Shown piece by piece: positions 1 to 8,225 of a stretch of DNA of 38,441 nucleotides. Origin of the DNA: Bacteroidota bacterium. GTDB taxonomy: Bacteria; Bacteroidota; Bacteroidia; Chitinophagales; Saprospiraceae. The notes under the pieces were generated by a model, which made no database searches, had not been told where the DNA came from, and saw nothing but the letters and a program-made list of their open reading frames with translations. How positions within the stretch are numbered: position 1 is the stretch's first letter; each line of letters starts with the position of its first letter. Location of the stretch: assembly GCA_011321935.1 (NCBI GenBank), contig DROJ01000492.1:1-38441 (forward strand), in the 5' to 3' direction. Made by a program: the position numbers and the translations under genes.

Positions 1-45
1 AATTTTGACGTGATCTCCAAGCACTTCAAAATTAACACTACCTAA
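1..45 (+). CDS. C-terminal tail of an upstream gene (partial)
   Basis: Frame 1 is open from the window edge for 14 codons, reading NFDVISKHFKINTT, and ends with TAA at 43-45. A strong terminator follows at 81-114, which fits the end of a rightward gene. The piece is too short to assign a family, and an open run of 14 codons can occur by chance, so this is tentative. Confidence 0.3.
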   Translation, partial: NFDVISKHFKINTT

Positions 46-80
46 AACGGCGTAAAAACTGCCGCATTTTTATATACCAA

Positions 81-114
81 AAAGCCCCGGCTGCCCATGC
101 AACCGGGGCTTTAT
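81..114 (+). terminator. Rho-independent terminator
   Basis: A perfect 10-bp stem, AAAGCCCCGG (81-90) with CCGGGGCTTT (103-112), encloses a 12-nt loop and is followed by TTATTATTTTT. It would end the rightward gene entering from the left edge. The leading A-run means it could also work for leftward transcripts. Confidence 0.7.
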
Positions 115-154
115 TATTTTTGGAAAAATGCCAATCAAATAGGTTTTACTTCTT

Positions 155-187
155 GCCCTTCCGAAAGCGGGGGAATTTATTCCCCCG
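155..187. repeat. Dispersed palindromic repeat, half-unit of the 10211-10908 array
   Basis: This is a copy of one arm of the long palindrome found in the tandem array at 10211-10908. It begins GCCCTTCCGAAAGC and contains the inner palindrome GGGGGAATTTATTCCCCC. A second stretch of CCCCCG follows shortly after. Nothing suggests coding. Confidence 0.75.
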
Positions 188-204
188 CTCATATTCCCCC
201 GCCC

Positions 205-241
205 AAAAAACAACCCCTGTCCCAAATCATGGAACAGGGGC
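205..241 (-). terminator. Rho-independent terminator of the giant leftward gene
   Basis: On the minus strand GCCCCTGTTCC (plus 231-241) pairs with GGGACAGGGGTT (plus 212-223) around a 7-nt loop, and is followed by GTTTTTT (plus 205-211). It lies about 240 bases past the stop codon of the leftward adhesin gene, with no leftward gene in between, so it is the likely end of that transcript. Confidence 0.6.
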
Positions 242-429
242 TTCTAATTCACAAAGTATTAAAATCCAATTTCTTTTGTTTTCCATTTCCTCCCCTTTGT
301 TCCCGATTTTCGGGACAGGCTATCTTGGAAAGACCCGTTCACGTGAGAGCGGCAGTCATAGCAGCTTGAAAACCATATTGATACACATGTGGTTTTTAAA
401 ATATCCGATTCTCGGAAGATTTATTCCAT

Positions 430-462
430 GCCCTTCCAAAAGCGGGGGAATTTATTCCCCCG
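430..462. repeat. Dispersed palindromic repeat, second half-unit copy
   Basis: This is nearly identical to the copy at 155-187 (one base different, CCAAAAG for CCGAAAG) and carries the same inner palindrome GGGGGAATTTATTCCCCC. It lies 16 bases beyond the stop codon of the leftward adhesin gene, so it forms part of that gene's 3' untranslated region. Confidence 0.75.
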
Positions 463-478
463 TTCTCATTTGGGCGGC

Positions 479-3400
479 TTACTCCATCAGCAGCATCATC
501 TTCGTGGCCGTAGCCTCCGGCGTGTCCAGCCGGTAGTAAAAAATACCCGCTTCCGGCAGTTCGTCCCGCCTCAGTTCCACCTCGTTGTAGCCCTTTTGGT
601 ACTCCCCATTTATCCTTTTCACCACCCTGCCGGAAATGTCCGTGATGGACAGCACCGCCGAAGTCGCAACTCCCAAACGGAAGCCGATCACCGTTTTGTC
701 ATTGAACGGGTTGGGCACATTTTGCAGCAGCTCGAACCCGGCATTTGGCAGGTCGGGGAAGGCCAGTTCCACGGCCATTGTTTCACCAAAAAGATCGTAT
801 GCCTCGTTGGCAGTATAGCGCCCGTTGATTTGCAAGGCTTCGCTCAAGCGCCCATTCTGCTTGGCTTTGAAAGCCAGTTTTACAATGCTTTCCTCCGGTG
901 TCCAAGTACTGTGGTGGTCGTTCCAACTGATGGTCAGGAAGCCCTCGTTTGCGAAGCGGAGACCAAAATGGCCAGCCTCGGTCAGCGATGGGATCACGTT
1001 TTCAAATTCCAGAACAGCCGGGTCGAACTGCAGCGTGAACTGGAATCCGATGGCCGCAAAATCCGTCGTTTTCAAATCAATAAAAACGCTTTCGCCTGCC
1101 GCCCATGCTTGGTTATTTGTTTCCAAAACAAGCGCCCCCTCATAACTTCTTTCTTCTCCGCCTTCGGCAAAATTGGCCTCTGCGCTGGCGTTTACATCGC
1201 CGATTTTTATGGCTGTAAAATCAGCGTCGAGCAGGTCGTCCGGCACATTGTTTATGTTGATGACTTCCGGGAACGGCTCTGCCCAGGGGTTGTTCGGGTC
1301 AGGGAACTGGTAGTCCTTTGCCACAAAACGCCACGAGCTGTTGTTTGGAAATTCATCGTTCACCCGCAGGATGAGCTTGCGTATTTCCACCAGATCAAAA
1401 GTAGTGACAGCGCCCGAGCGGTTGGCATCGGCAGCGATCAGTTTATAGGGCGAATCGAGCCTTTCCACGTCGAGGATGTGCCTGCTGATTAGCACGAGGT
1501 CGTAAGTAGTGACCCCGTTCAGCGGCTCGTCGTTCTTTTCGGGCGTGATGCTCAGGTCGTTGCCCCGGGCAATGCCCGAAAACTGGAACTGCCCGTCTTC
1601 TCCCGTCATCCAATCGCCGGTGTTTTGGCCGCTGAGGTTTACCTCCACGTTCTCTACCGGTATGCCCATTTCCGTACGGATGCCACCACCTACATTCACC
1701 ACGAGGTCGTCGTCAACAGCGCAATAATTGAAGTTGTCCTGAATGTCGAGGACAGTGCGGCAGAAGTCTTGGTTGCCTGCGGCGTCCGTCAGCCAGATTT
1801 CGATAGTGTCGCCTGTGACGGGGGCGATGGAATCAACATGGTTGCAATCGAAAATCCGAACCGAGTCGGCTACATCGGGAGAGAAGGAAAAGATGATGTC
1901 CGAGCAGTTGTCGTTGCTGCCGTCGTTGAGCATCCAAGCTGATACGGGCACCATCGGCGTCGGGAATTCCATCAGTTCGGCCACCAGCCCGTCCTTGCAT
2001 TTTGGGGTCGGTTTTTTACAGTCAACCACCGTGACCGTAGTGCTGCAAGATGTCTGGTTGTTGCAGTTGTCGGTAGCGGTGTAGGTCACGTCGTAAACGC
2101 CTTCCGGCACGTTGAGGAAAGGGCCAAAACCATTGGCCACATTGCCGCCGCCGAAGTCAATGGAGGCCGTTACGCTGATGCTCGGGCTGCAGTCAATGAC
2201 CGAGCCGCTATGCGTGGGCAGGAGTACCGTGGCCGAGCAGGTATTGCCGCCGATGCAAACCTGCGGGATGTCGCAATTGGTAAAAACAGGGTCGGTCTCG
2301 TCCAGCACTTTTATCACCTGCCGGTAAATAATGTAGCCGTCCCAGGGGTCAGAGTCGGGGTCGGTATCGGGGCCAAACTGCTGGTTGGCAATGCTGTTGT
2401 CCGGTCTGACCGAAGCATTCCAGCTATCCCTGAAAGTACGGCCGTCGCAGTCGCCGTCGCCATCGAGGTCGCACTGCGGGAAGGGCAGGCCAAGCTGGTT
2501 TTCGGGCACTTCCACTACCTCTTGGTCCACGTCGTCGCCGACGGTGCACCAGTTGATGACTGCCCAGGTGCGTACTATTTTAAAGCAGGCATCGGGCACC
2601 ACGGTGAAGGTGTCCTGATCGTATGAAATAGCGATCATTTCGCAGCTTTCGTTAAAAACCTGCGGCTCGCCAAAATCAGGGAGCGAAGCTCCGCAATTGA
2701 CGATCAGGTCTTCTGGAAACTCGACCACCCAATCGGAAGTCGTGTAAACGTTGATGTCCTGCTGGCAGACCAGTGAGGTCAGTCCTTGCGGGTCGGTGGC
2801 CGACCAAGTGCGGCGCACCCGTCCTTCGAGGCATTGGCTCAGGTTGAAGCTGATGCCTTTGGTGACCTCAAAACTGCAATTGTCGAAAAAAGACGGCGTG
2901 CCAAAAGCCGCGTCCAAAAAAGTGTTTTGCACAGCGGGGTCTCCGTTTAGCGCAGCTAATTGTGTTTCAAAATCATTGGCGTAGCTATCGCAGTCAATGG
3001 TCTGTGCCGGTGGGCAACTGACCTGCTGTGGGCTTAGTTTGTCGTCCACGGCGACCTCCACCATGCAGTCGTTGAAATTGCCGAAGCAGTCGAATACTCG
3101 CAAGACGACCATTTGGTTGCCTGCCTGCCCCCCTGGGGCGCCGATGTCGTTGCAACAGAACATCACGGAGGGGCCAAAAACGAGGTCGTTGTGGCCGTCG
3201 TCGCAGGGGTCGTTCATGCGGCGCACCTCGAAGTGGTCGAGGCAGCAGTTGTCGGTGCTGCCGTCGTCGAAAGTTTCGGCAAAGACCTCTGCCAGCCCGT
3301 TGGTGCCGATGCTCACGTCGGTCAGTTCATCGCAGACGGCGACGGGCGTTTCGTTGTCGGCCACTTGTACCTGGACCGTTATTTCGCTCACATTGCCGCA

Positions 3401-6400
3401 GGCATCGGTAGCCCGGTAAACAATGTCGTGCGTGCCCAAAGGCAATCCCGGCGAGGGGATAAACCCGCCGCTGCTGCCGTCGGCAGCAATCAGGTCGGCT
3501 CCGCCAATGGGGGTGATGATCTGTATTTCCACGCCGTTGTTGCAGTTGTCGGCAATGGTTTCGGGCGGGGGCAAAAAGCCCTGCGAACGGCAAGGGAAGG
3601 GGTGCTGCGCAGCGATATTGGCATTGACCGAAAACGGCGTTTTGGCAATCACGGGCGCCACCTCGTCTTCTATTTTTATGAGCTGCTGGTTGTCATTGCC
3701 TGCGGCGTCGGTGGTGATGATGTTGCCGGTACACCAGTCAATGACCGTCCACGTCCTGATGATCTTAAAACTGTTGCCACAAGTACTCAGCACCTCGTCG
3801 CTGTTGGTCACGTTGTAGCCGCACTCGCCGCCCGTGTAGGCCACTGTTCCCGAGCCTGTATTTTGTAAAACAGAGGCCGAGAGGTTGGGGCTGGCGTCTA
3901 TGTCGTTTTGGCCGTCGGCCAAGTCGGTGTCGGTAATGGAGCTGTGCAATGGGATGGGGTCAACGATGCTGGGAAAGCTGCTGTACTGCTCGCAGGCCCA
4001 TGCCACGTCGGGCGGGAATGCGATGGCCCCCCGGTTCAATTGTATTTCTACGATGCACTGGTTGGCGGCGGGGTTTCCGTGGAGGTCGCTGCCGGTATAA
4101 GTTCGTCGGATGCGGTAATCGCCGTCGCAAATGTCGCTGTCTATGACCAGCTCGCCGACCAGTAAAATGGCCGGGTCGGGGTCGCAGTTGTCGTTGAGGC
4201 CGGGGGCGGTGACGGAGGGGATGGAGGCATCGCAGGCCACCTGTACGGGGGCAGTCGGGCAGTCGAAAACGGGGCCGAGCTTGTCTTCCAGATGGATGTA
4301 GCCCCAGCAAGAGTTTTGGTTGACCACATCTTTGATTTTGACCGAAAGGGTCTGCCCTACATAGCTGCCGTCTATTTCAAAAACAGCGGCGGTCGAGGGG
4401 TCGGCATCGGCTAGGGGCAAGCCCTGGAGGGTCATCACTTGGAACACCTCGTAATAGGTGCCCAAGGGGTAGATGGAGCGGTCGGCACAGGCTTCTTCCT
4501 CGCCTTCCAGCACCATGGTGGGGTCTAGTTCGGCAGTGCAGTTTTCATTGACCGACACCTGCACGTTGTTGTTGCAAGTGAGGCCTCCGCTCATCAGGTT
4601 GTGGCAGTCAGTGAGCGGGGTAGGGTCATTGGAATTGCCGCTGTCGCCCGGCCTGCCGGGGTTGTTGCTTTGTGGCACAAAACCCGAATCGGAGAGGTCG
4701 CTAACGGTGGTATTTGCGCCAGAAATACCGGTGCCCGTTCCGAAGGCAGTCACTTGGTTTTTTAAAAAAACAGGTGCACCGGGGGCATCGGGGTTTACCT
4801 CGTACCTGAACCGGACGATGAACAGCTCGCCGGGTTTGAGCAGGCCGGAGCTTCCGTCCAAGAGGTCGTTCGTGCCGTCATAGGCGGGGTTGATTGCCGG
4901 GTTGATGGAAGCTGTATTGGCTGTTCCGTTTGCGCCGACTGCCAATATTTGCGGAGCGCCCACCAAGCTGAAAAAGGCGCTGCCCAACTGGCCCGGCATG
5001 CTCAGGTTTTCGATCAAGCTGAGGTGGCCGAGGTCAACGTTGCCCGTGTTTTGCGTCAGCACCTCAACAATTACGTCAAAATGGCCTGCCGTTCCGCTGG
5101 TCGCAAAATCGAGGCCAGCGATGTGCATGGCCGAGCGGATAGCGGGGAGGTTGATGAGGAGGGGGTCGTCGTCGCAGCCGAGGTCGCCCGGTTCGCCGGG
5201 GTTGGTGCCCCTGGTGTTGTGGCCGCTGTCGGAGAGGTCGGAGACCAGAAAGGGGTTTCCTGAAAAATCAATGCCGGAGGCACTTGCTTCCGCAAAATTG
5301 GTGAGCGGGGCAGGCGTGCCGGGGGCGTCGGGGTCCATTTCTATTTTAAAATCCACGATGATCCTTTGGCCGGTTTCGAGCAGGCCTCCCGTTCCGTCAA
5401 AAATGTTCGGAAAACCTACGATACCGGGGTTGGCGCTAGCCGAAGAAAAGGAGATGGCGGGTTGTTGGGCGATGCCGACGAAGCTGTTGCCGAGCATGGT
5501 TTGGATGTCGTCGGTCAGGCTGAGGCCGTCCACTTCGATGCCGCCCGTGTTTTCCAGAACGAGGCGGAAGGTCACGTCGAGGTTGCCGGGAATGCCGCTG
5601 CCCGCAGGGCTTTGGTAAATGATGGTTTTTGCGAGGCCGATGGCAAATACATCGAGGGGCAGGCCGTCGTCGTGGCCGCCCGTATCGCCTGCAAAACCAG
5701 TGTTCTGGCTCTCTGGCACAAAGCCGCCGTCGAAAATATCGGAGACCATCAGCTCGCCCGAAGGCAGGCAGCCGCTGGGCAGTGCCACATGCGGGTGGCC
5801 GTCGAACAAGCCCCTTGCCGAGATCACGGCGTCATTTTTTAGCGGTAAAATAGCGCCCGGTGCGCTGGGGTCGAGCAGCACGCGGAACTGGACCTGCATT
5901 TTGTCATTTCGGCCCATGGCCGAGAGGGGGTCAAGAAAAACTTCGGTCACGGCGTCGCCGTCGAATGCAGGGTTGATGCCGGGGTCGGGGGCGAAGTTGG
6001 CCTGCGTGATGACAGGGCTTCCGATCAGGGAGATGAAGCCCGGACCGAAGGCCGCAGCAAAATTTTGCGTAAGCGAAAGCTGGTCGAGCCATACGTTGCC
6101 GGTGTTGACGATGTTGAGTTCGATAGTGACCTCGACGGCGTTCCCTGCCTCGCAAGTCGGGCTTGATGTATAATCGAAAGCCCGCATCGCCCCGTTGATG
6201 GAGGGGATGTAAAGGGCGAGGCCGTCCATTGGGCCGCCTGTGTCGCCCGGTGCGCCCGCGGGGGCGTCGGAGGTTGCCGTCGAGTGGCTGCCGTTGGGGT
6301 CTATGCCATAGGCAAATGACTGGTTGACGATGAAGTCGTATTGAGCTAAAATGTTGGGGTTCATTTCGACCACGAGATCGAGGACGAGGGTCTCGCCCAC

Positions 6401-7522
6401 TTCCAAACGTCCGGAAAGGCCATCGAATATTTTGATGGCGTTGATGCCGTCGAAAGCGGGGTTGAACGAGGGGTAATTGGCAGGGGAAATGGTACTGCTT
6501 GGGTCAATAGTTGTATTTTTTACCTGCACAAAAGCACTGCTCGGGATGTGGTCGCGCAGGTCGTCTTCCAACTGCAAATTGGTGAGCCTGTTGGTGCTGT
6601 TGTTTTGGATGATGGCACGGAAGGTCACGTCCATGTTGCCTGCGATGCCGCTCGCTGCCTGTTCCACGCAATAGGTTTCGAGGCTTGCGGAAAGGTTGTC
6701 GCGGATGTTGCCCACGGGCGGGTTGTTGTCGGGGTCTGCGATGGCAAAGGGGTCGTCGAAAAGCACCCGGTCGGAGTTGCATATCAATAAGGTGAAGGGC
6801 TCGCGGCCGTAATAGCCCTGCCCCAGGCCTTCGCGGTAATATTCGACGCAGACCCGGTCCACGTCCTGCCCCGAAGAACTGACGGCCCACCAGACGCCGG
6901 TGCCATAATGCTGGTTGGCTTGGAAATGGATTTCGGTGCTGTTGTTGCCCATCATCGCCGCGGGGGAGGGCGGTGCGTGGAGGCTGCCCGAAAGGACGGT
7001 CGGGACGCCCCCGAGGGAAGCGGTCACCCGGACGTTTTCGCCGTCGAAAAAATATTTGTGCTCCTCGGAGTTGACCTCAAATGGCACAGGCGAAGAGAAA
7101 TCGAAACAATATTTGGTGCCCGACTGGCCAGCGCTTTCGCGGGAATTGTTGAAACTGGTCAGCCCCCAGCGGTTGGTGAACCGGTTGTTGATGTCCGTCG
7201 GGTCGAGGGCATGTGGCGCGCCGGCCACGCTGATGTCAAGGAGGATGGGGTTGCCCATCATGTCCTCAAAACCTGAGTGAAACCCGGTTACATTGGTCAG
7301 CGGGTCGTTGTCGTTGAGCCGGGAGCGCTCATTGGAGCTCAGCCTGTTCCAACGGGTGATCGGCTCGGCGTCGGCGCACATCATCATGGATGGCGGGCCC
7401 GCTGGGCCTTCGTTTTTTTTGTGTTCAGTAAATGAGGCGAAAAGTGGGATGCTCAGAACGAGCAGCGCAGTGGCTTTCCAGAAAGGGATAACCGGTCTTG
7501 GATTACAATTCTTTGTGTTCAT
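479..7522 (-). CDS. Giant secreted adhesin-like protein with DUF11/HYR-like repeats, dockerin, cohesin and T9SS type A sorting domain
   Basis: A protein of 2,347 residues is predicted from the ATG at 7522. The frame is open further upstream, but this start gives a proper signal peptide (MNTKNCNPRPV, then a hydrophobic stretch ending LFASF). Rough order: an N-terminal unique region to about residue 275. Four repeats of about 150-190 residues of the DUF11/CARDB-like type follow (about 277-970), each ending near PGxPGDxGG. A Cys-rich series of HYR-like domains runs to about 1940, with motifs such as YRATDACGN and YTATDNCNN. Then come a carboxypeptidase-regulatory-like fold (about 1944-1990), a dockerin-type calcium-binding pair (about 2004-2050; TTYDLVLISRHIL, ADANRSGAVTTFDLVEIRKL), a cohesin-like domain (about 2122-2250) and a T9SS type A tail beginning VPNPFNDKT. 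It is probably exported by T9SS to the surface; an adhesion or scaffolding role is inference. Transcribed alone and divergently from the ligase gene. Confidence 0.9.
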   Translation of the reverse strand: MNTKNCNPRPVIPFWKATALLVLSIPLFASFTEHKKNEGPAGPPSMMMCADAEPITRWNRLSSNERSRLNDNDPLTNVTGFHSGFEDMMGNPILLDISVAGAPHALDPTDINNRFTNRWGLTSFNNSRESAGQSGTKYCFDFSSPVPFEVNSEEHKYFFDGENVRVTASLGGVPTVLSGSLHAPPSPAAMMGNNSTEIHFQANQHYGTGVWWAVSSSGQDVDRVCVEYYREGLGQGYYGREPFTLLICNSDRVLFDDPFAIADPDNNPPVGNIRDNLSASLETYCVEQAASGIAGNMDVTFRAIIQNNSTNRLTNLQLEDDLRDHIPSSAFVQVKNTTIDPSSTISPANYPSFNPAFDGINAIKIFDGLSGRLEVGETLVLDLVVEMNPNILAQYDFIVNQSFAYGIDPNGSHSTATSDAPAGAPGDTGGPMDGLALYIPSINGAMRAFDYTSSPTCEAGNAVEVTIELNIVNTGNVWLDQLSLTQNFAAAFGPGFISLIGSPVITQANFAPDPGINPAFDGDAVTEVFLDPLSAMGRNDKMQVQFRVLLDPSAPGAILPLKNDAVISARGLFDGHPHVALPSGCLPSGELMVSDIFDGGFVPESQNTGFAGDTGGHDDGLPLDVFAIGLAKTIIYQSPAGSGIPGNLDVTFRLVLENTGGIEVDGLSLTDDIQTMLGNSFVGIAQQPAISFSSASANPGIVGFPNIFDGTGGLLETGQRIIVDFKIEMDPDAPGTPAPLTNFAEASASGIDFSGNPFLVSDLSDSGHNTRGTNPGEPGDLGCDDDPLLINLPAIRSAMHIAGLDFATSGTAGHFDVIVEVLTQNTGNVDLGHLSLIENLSMPGQLGSAFFSLVGAPQILAVGANGTANTASINPAINPAYDGTNDLLDGSSGLLKPGELFIVRFRYEVNPDAPGAPVFLKNQVTAFGTGTGISGANTTVSDLSDSGFVPQSNNPGRPGDSGNSNDPTPLTDCHNLMSGGLTCNNNVQVSVNENCTAELDPTMVLEGEEEACADRSIYPLGTYYEVFQVMTLQGLPLADADPSTAAVFEIDGSYVGQTLSVKIKDVVNQNSCWGYIHLEDKLGPVFDCPTAPVQVACDASIPSVTAPGLNDNCDPDPAILLVGELVIDSDICDGDYRIRRTYTGSDLHGNPAANQCIVEIQLNRGAIAFPPDVAWACEQYSSFPSIVDPIPLHSSITDTDLADGQNDIDASPNLSASVLQNTGSGTVAYTGGECGYNVTNSDEVLSTCGNSFKIIRTWTVIDWCTGNIITTDAAGNDNQQLIKIEDEVAPVIAKTPFSVNANIAAQHPFPCRSQGFLPPPETIADNCNNGVEIQIITPIGGADLIAADGSSGGFIPSPGLPLGTHDIVYRATDACGNVSEITVQVQVADNETPVAVCDELTDVSIGTNGLAEVFAETFDDGSTDNCCLDHFEVRRMNDPCDDGHNDLVFGPSVMFCCNDIGAPGGQAGNQMVVLRVFDCFGNFNDCMVEVAVDDKLSPQQVSCPPAQTIDCDSYANDFETQLAALNGDPAVQNTFLDAAFGTPSFFDNCSFEVTKGISFNLSQCLEGRVRRTWSATDPQGLTSLVCQQDINVYTTSDWVVEFPEDLIVNCGASLPDFGEPQVFNESCEMIAISYDQDTFTVVPDACFKIVRTWAVINWCTVGDDVDQEVVEVPENQLGLPFPQCDLDGDGDCDGRTFRDSWNASVRPDNSIANQQFGPDTDPDSDPWDGYIIYRQVIKVLDETDPVFTNCDIPQVCIGGNTCSATVLLPTHSGSVIDCSPSISVTASIDFGGGNVANGFGPFLNVPEGVYDVTYTATDNCNNQTSCSTTVTVVDCKKPTPKCKDGLVAELMEFPTPMVPVSAWMLNDGSNDNCSDIIFSFSPDVADSVRIFDCNHVDSIAPVTGDTIEIWLTDAAGNQDFCRTVLDIQDNFNYCAVDDDLVVNVGGGIRTEMGIPVENVEVNLSGQNTGDWMTGEDGQFQFSGIARGNDLSITPEKNDEPLNGVTTYDLVLISRHILDVERLDSPYKLIAADANRSGAVTTFDLVEIRKLILRVNDEFPNNSSWRFVAKDYQFPDPNNPWAEPFPEVININNVPDDLLDADFTAIKIGDVNASAEANFAEGGEERSYEGALVLETNNQAWAAGESVFIDLKTTDFAAIGFQFTLQFDPAVLEFENVIPSLTEAGHFGLRFANEGFLTISWNDHHSTWTPEESIVKLAFKAKQNGRLSEALQINGRYTANEAYDLFGETMAVELAFPDLPNAGFELLQNVPNPFNDKTVIGFRLGVATSAVLSITDISGRVVKRINGEYQKGYNEVELRRDELPEAGIFYYRLDTPEATATKMMLLME

Positions 7523-7661
7523 GAAATGAGGACCAATTGGGAGCAGGGAAGGAATGGTGAATGGTGAATAGCTTGTCCCGAATTTTCGGGAGTGCATTAA
7601 ACGGGTTCGGAGTTTAATTTGCCATTGCACTACTAAAGGAAAAGCATAAAAAAAGTTAGGC

Positions 7662-7691
7662 AAAGTTGCTGCGGACAGGGGCAGCAACTTT
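7662..7691. repeat. Perfect 11-bp hairpin in the leader of the adhesin gene
   Basis: AAAGTTGCTGC (7662-7672) and GCAGCAACTTT (7681-7691) form a perfect stem with an 8-nt loop. It lies 140 bases upstream of the adhesin start codon. It could be a leader-RNA hairpin or an operator. It has no T-run on the minus strand typical of a terminator. Confidence 0.6.
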
Positions 7692-8053
7692 CCTGATTGC
7701 GCGGAGGGCGCAATTGCTTTCCTTTAAACTAACATCCAGCCTTTTTTCATTACATGGTTCAGCAACCAATGGGCGGTTGGCGATAGTGGGACAACTATTC
7801 GAATACCGCGGCTACGGGCCGCTGAACAAACCTTACACTACTCTTTGTTAGAAAATGAAACTTGCCCTGCGCTCGCTGAGTCGGGCACATGGCGGCAATC
7901 GGTACGGGATGGAAATCAGCTTGGGCAGCCGCTGAAAAAGGGGAAATTTCCCGCCAGGGCGGGAGATAGATTTGGGTGTTGGGCTACCCCGTTTACAGTT
8001 ACATTAAGAAAAATACTAATATTATGCCAAATTTATATATGTTGTTTCACTTC

Positions 8054-8082
8054 TTTGTTTTTTGGTAAAAATGTTAGCTTTG
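8054..8082 (+). promoter_or_regulatory. Candidate Bacteroidota-type promoter for the ligase gene
   Basis: TTTG at 8054-8057 and TAGCTTTG at 8075-8082 are 17 bases apart and match the known Bacteroidota pattern (-33 TTTG, -7 TAnnTTTG) with slightly short spacing. Transcription would start near 8089, just before the palindromic element at 8093, placing that element in the leader of the gene starting at 8226. Confidence 0.5.
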
Positions 8083-8092
8083 GGGGCATGGG

Positions 8093-8198
8093 TAGCACAG
8101 CCTTTAGGCTGTCCTGGTTTCCGACGTTCACGTCGGATCGGGGAGTGGGATGGAGCGGCGTGAACGCCACTGACCGGGACAGCCTGAAGGCTGTGCTA
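8093..8198. repeat. Nested palindromic element in the ligase gene leader
   Basis: Outer arms of 25 bases (8093-8117 and 8174-8198; core AGCACAGCC...GGCTGTGCT) differ at two positions, both U-G pairs in the rightward RNA, so the transcript pairs along the whole arm. Two smaller hairpins lie inside: CCGACG/CGTCGG around 8124-8139 and GGCGT/ACGCC near 8157-8168. The RNA would form a three-way junction just before the start codon at 8226. Confidence 0.8.
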
Positions 8199-8225
8199 GC
8201 AAAAAAATACATCAAATCGAAAAAC

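Larger units (their letters stand above)
7523..8225. other. Divergent intergenic region between adhesin and ligase genes
   Basis: This gap of 703 bases holds a short perfect hairpin (7662-7691), a candidate rightward promoter (8054-8082) and a large palindromic element (8093-8198). No convincing TAnnTTTG promoter was found for the leftward adhesin gene. The part from about 7740 to 8050 contains only short open frames and nothing I recognise. Confidence 0.6.

Noticed and set aside
389-1492. Rightward open frame of 367 codons opposite the giant adhesin gene
   Set aside because: It lies fully antisense to a clear protein with recognisable dockerin, cohesin and sorting domains. The GC-rich codons of that gene leave its complement open. 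It shows no domain, signal peptide or protein-like composition.
7845-8225. Upstream extension of the ligase reading frame by 127 codons
   Set aside because: The extension covers the candidate promoter and the palindromic leader and encodes no membrane or signal sequence. The ATG at 8226 directly begins the first membrane segment.
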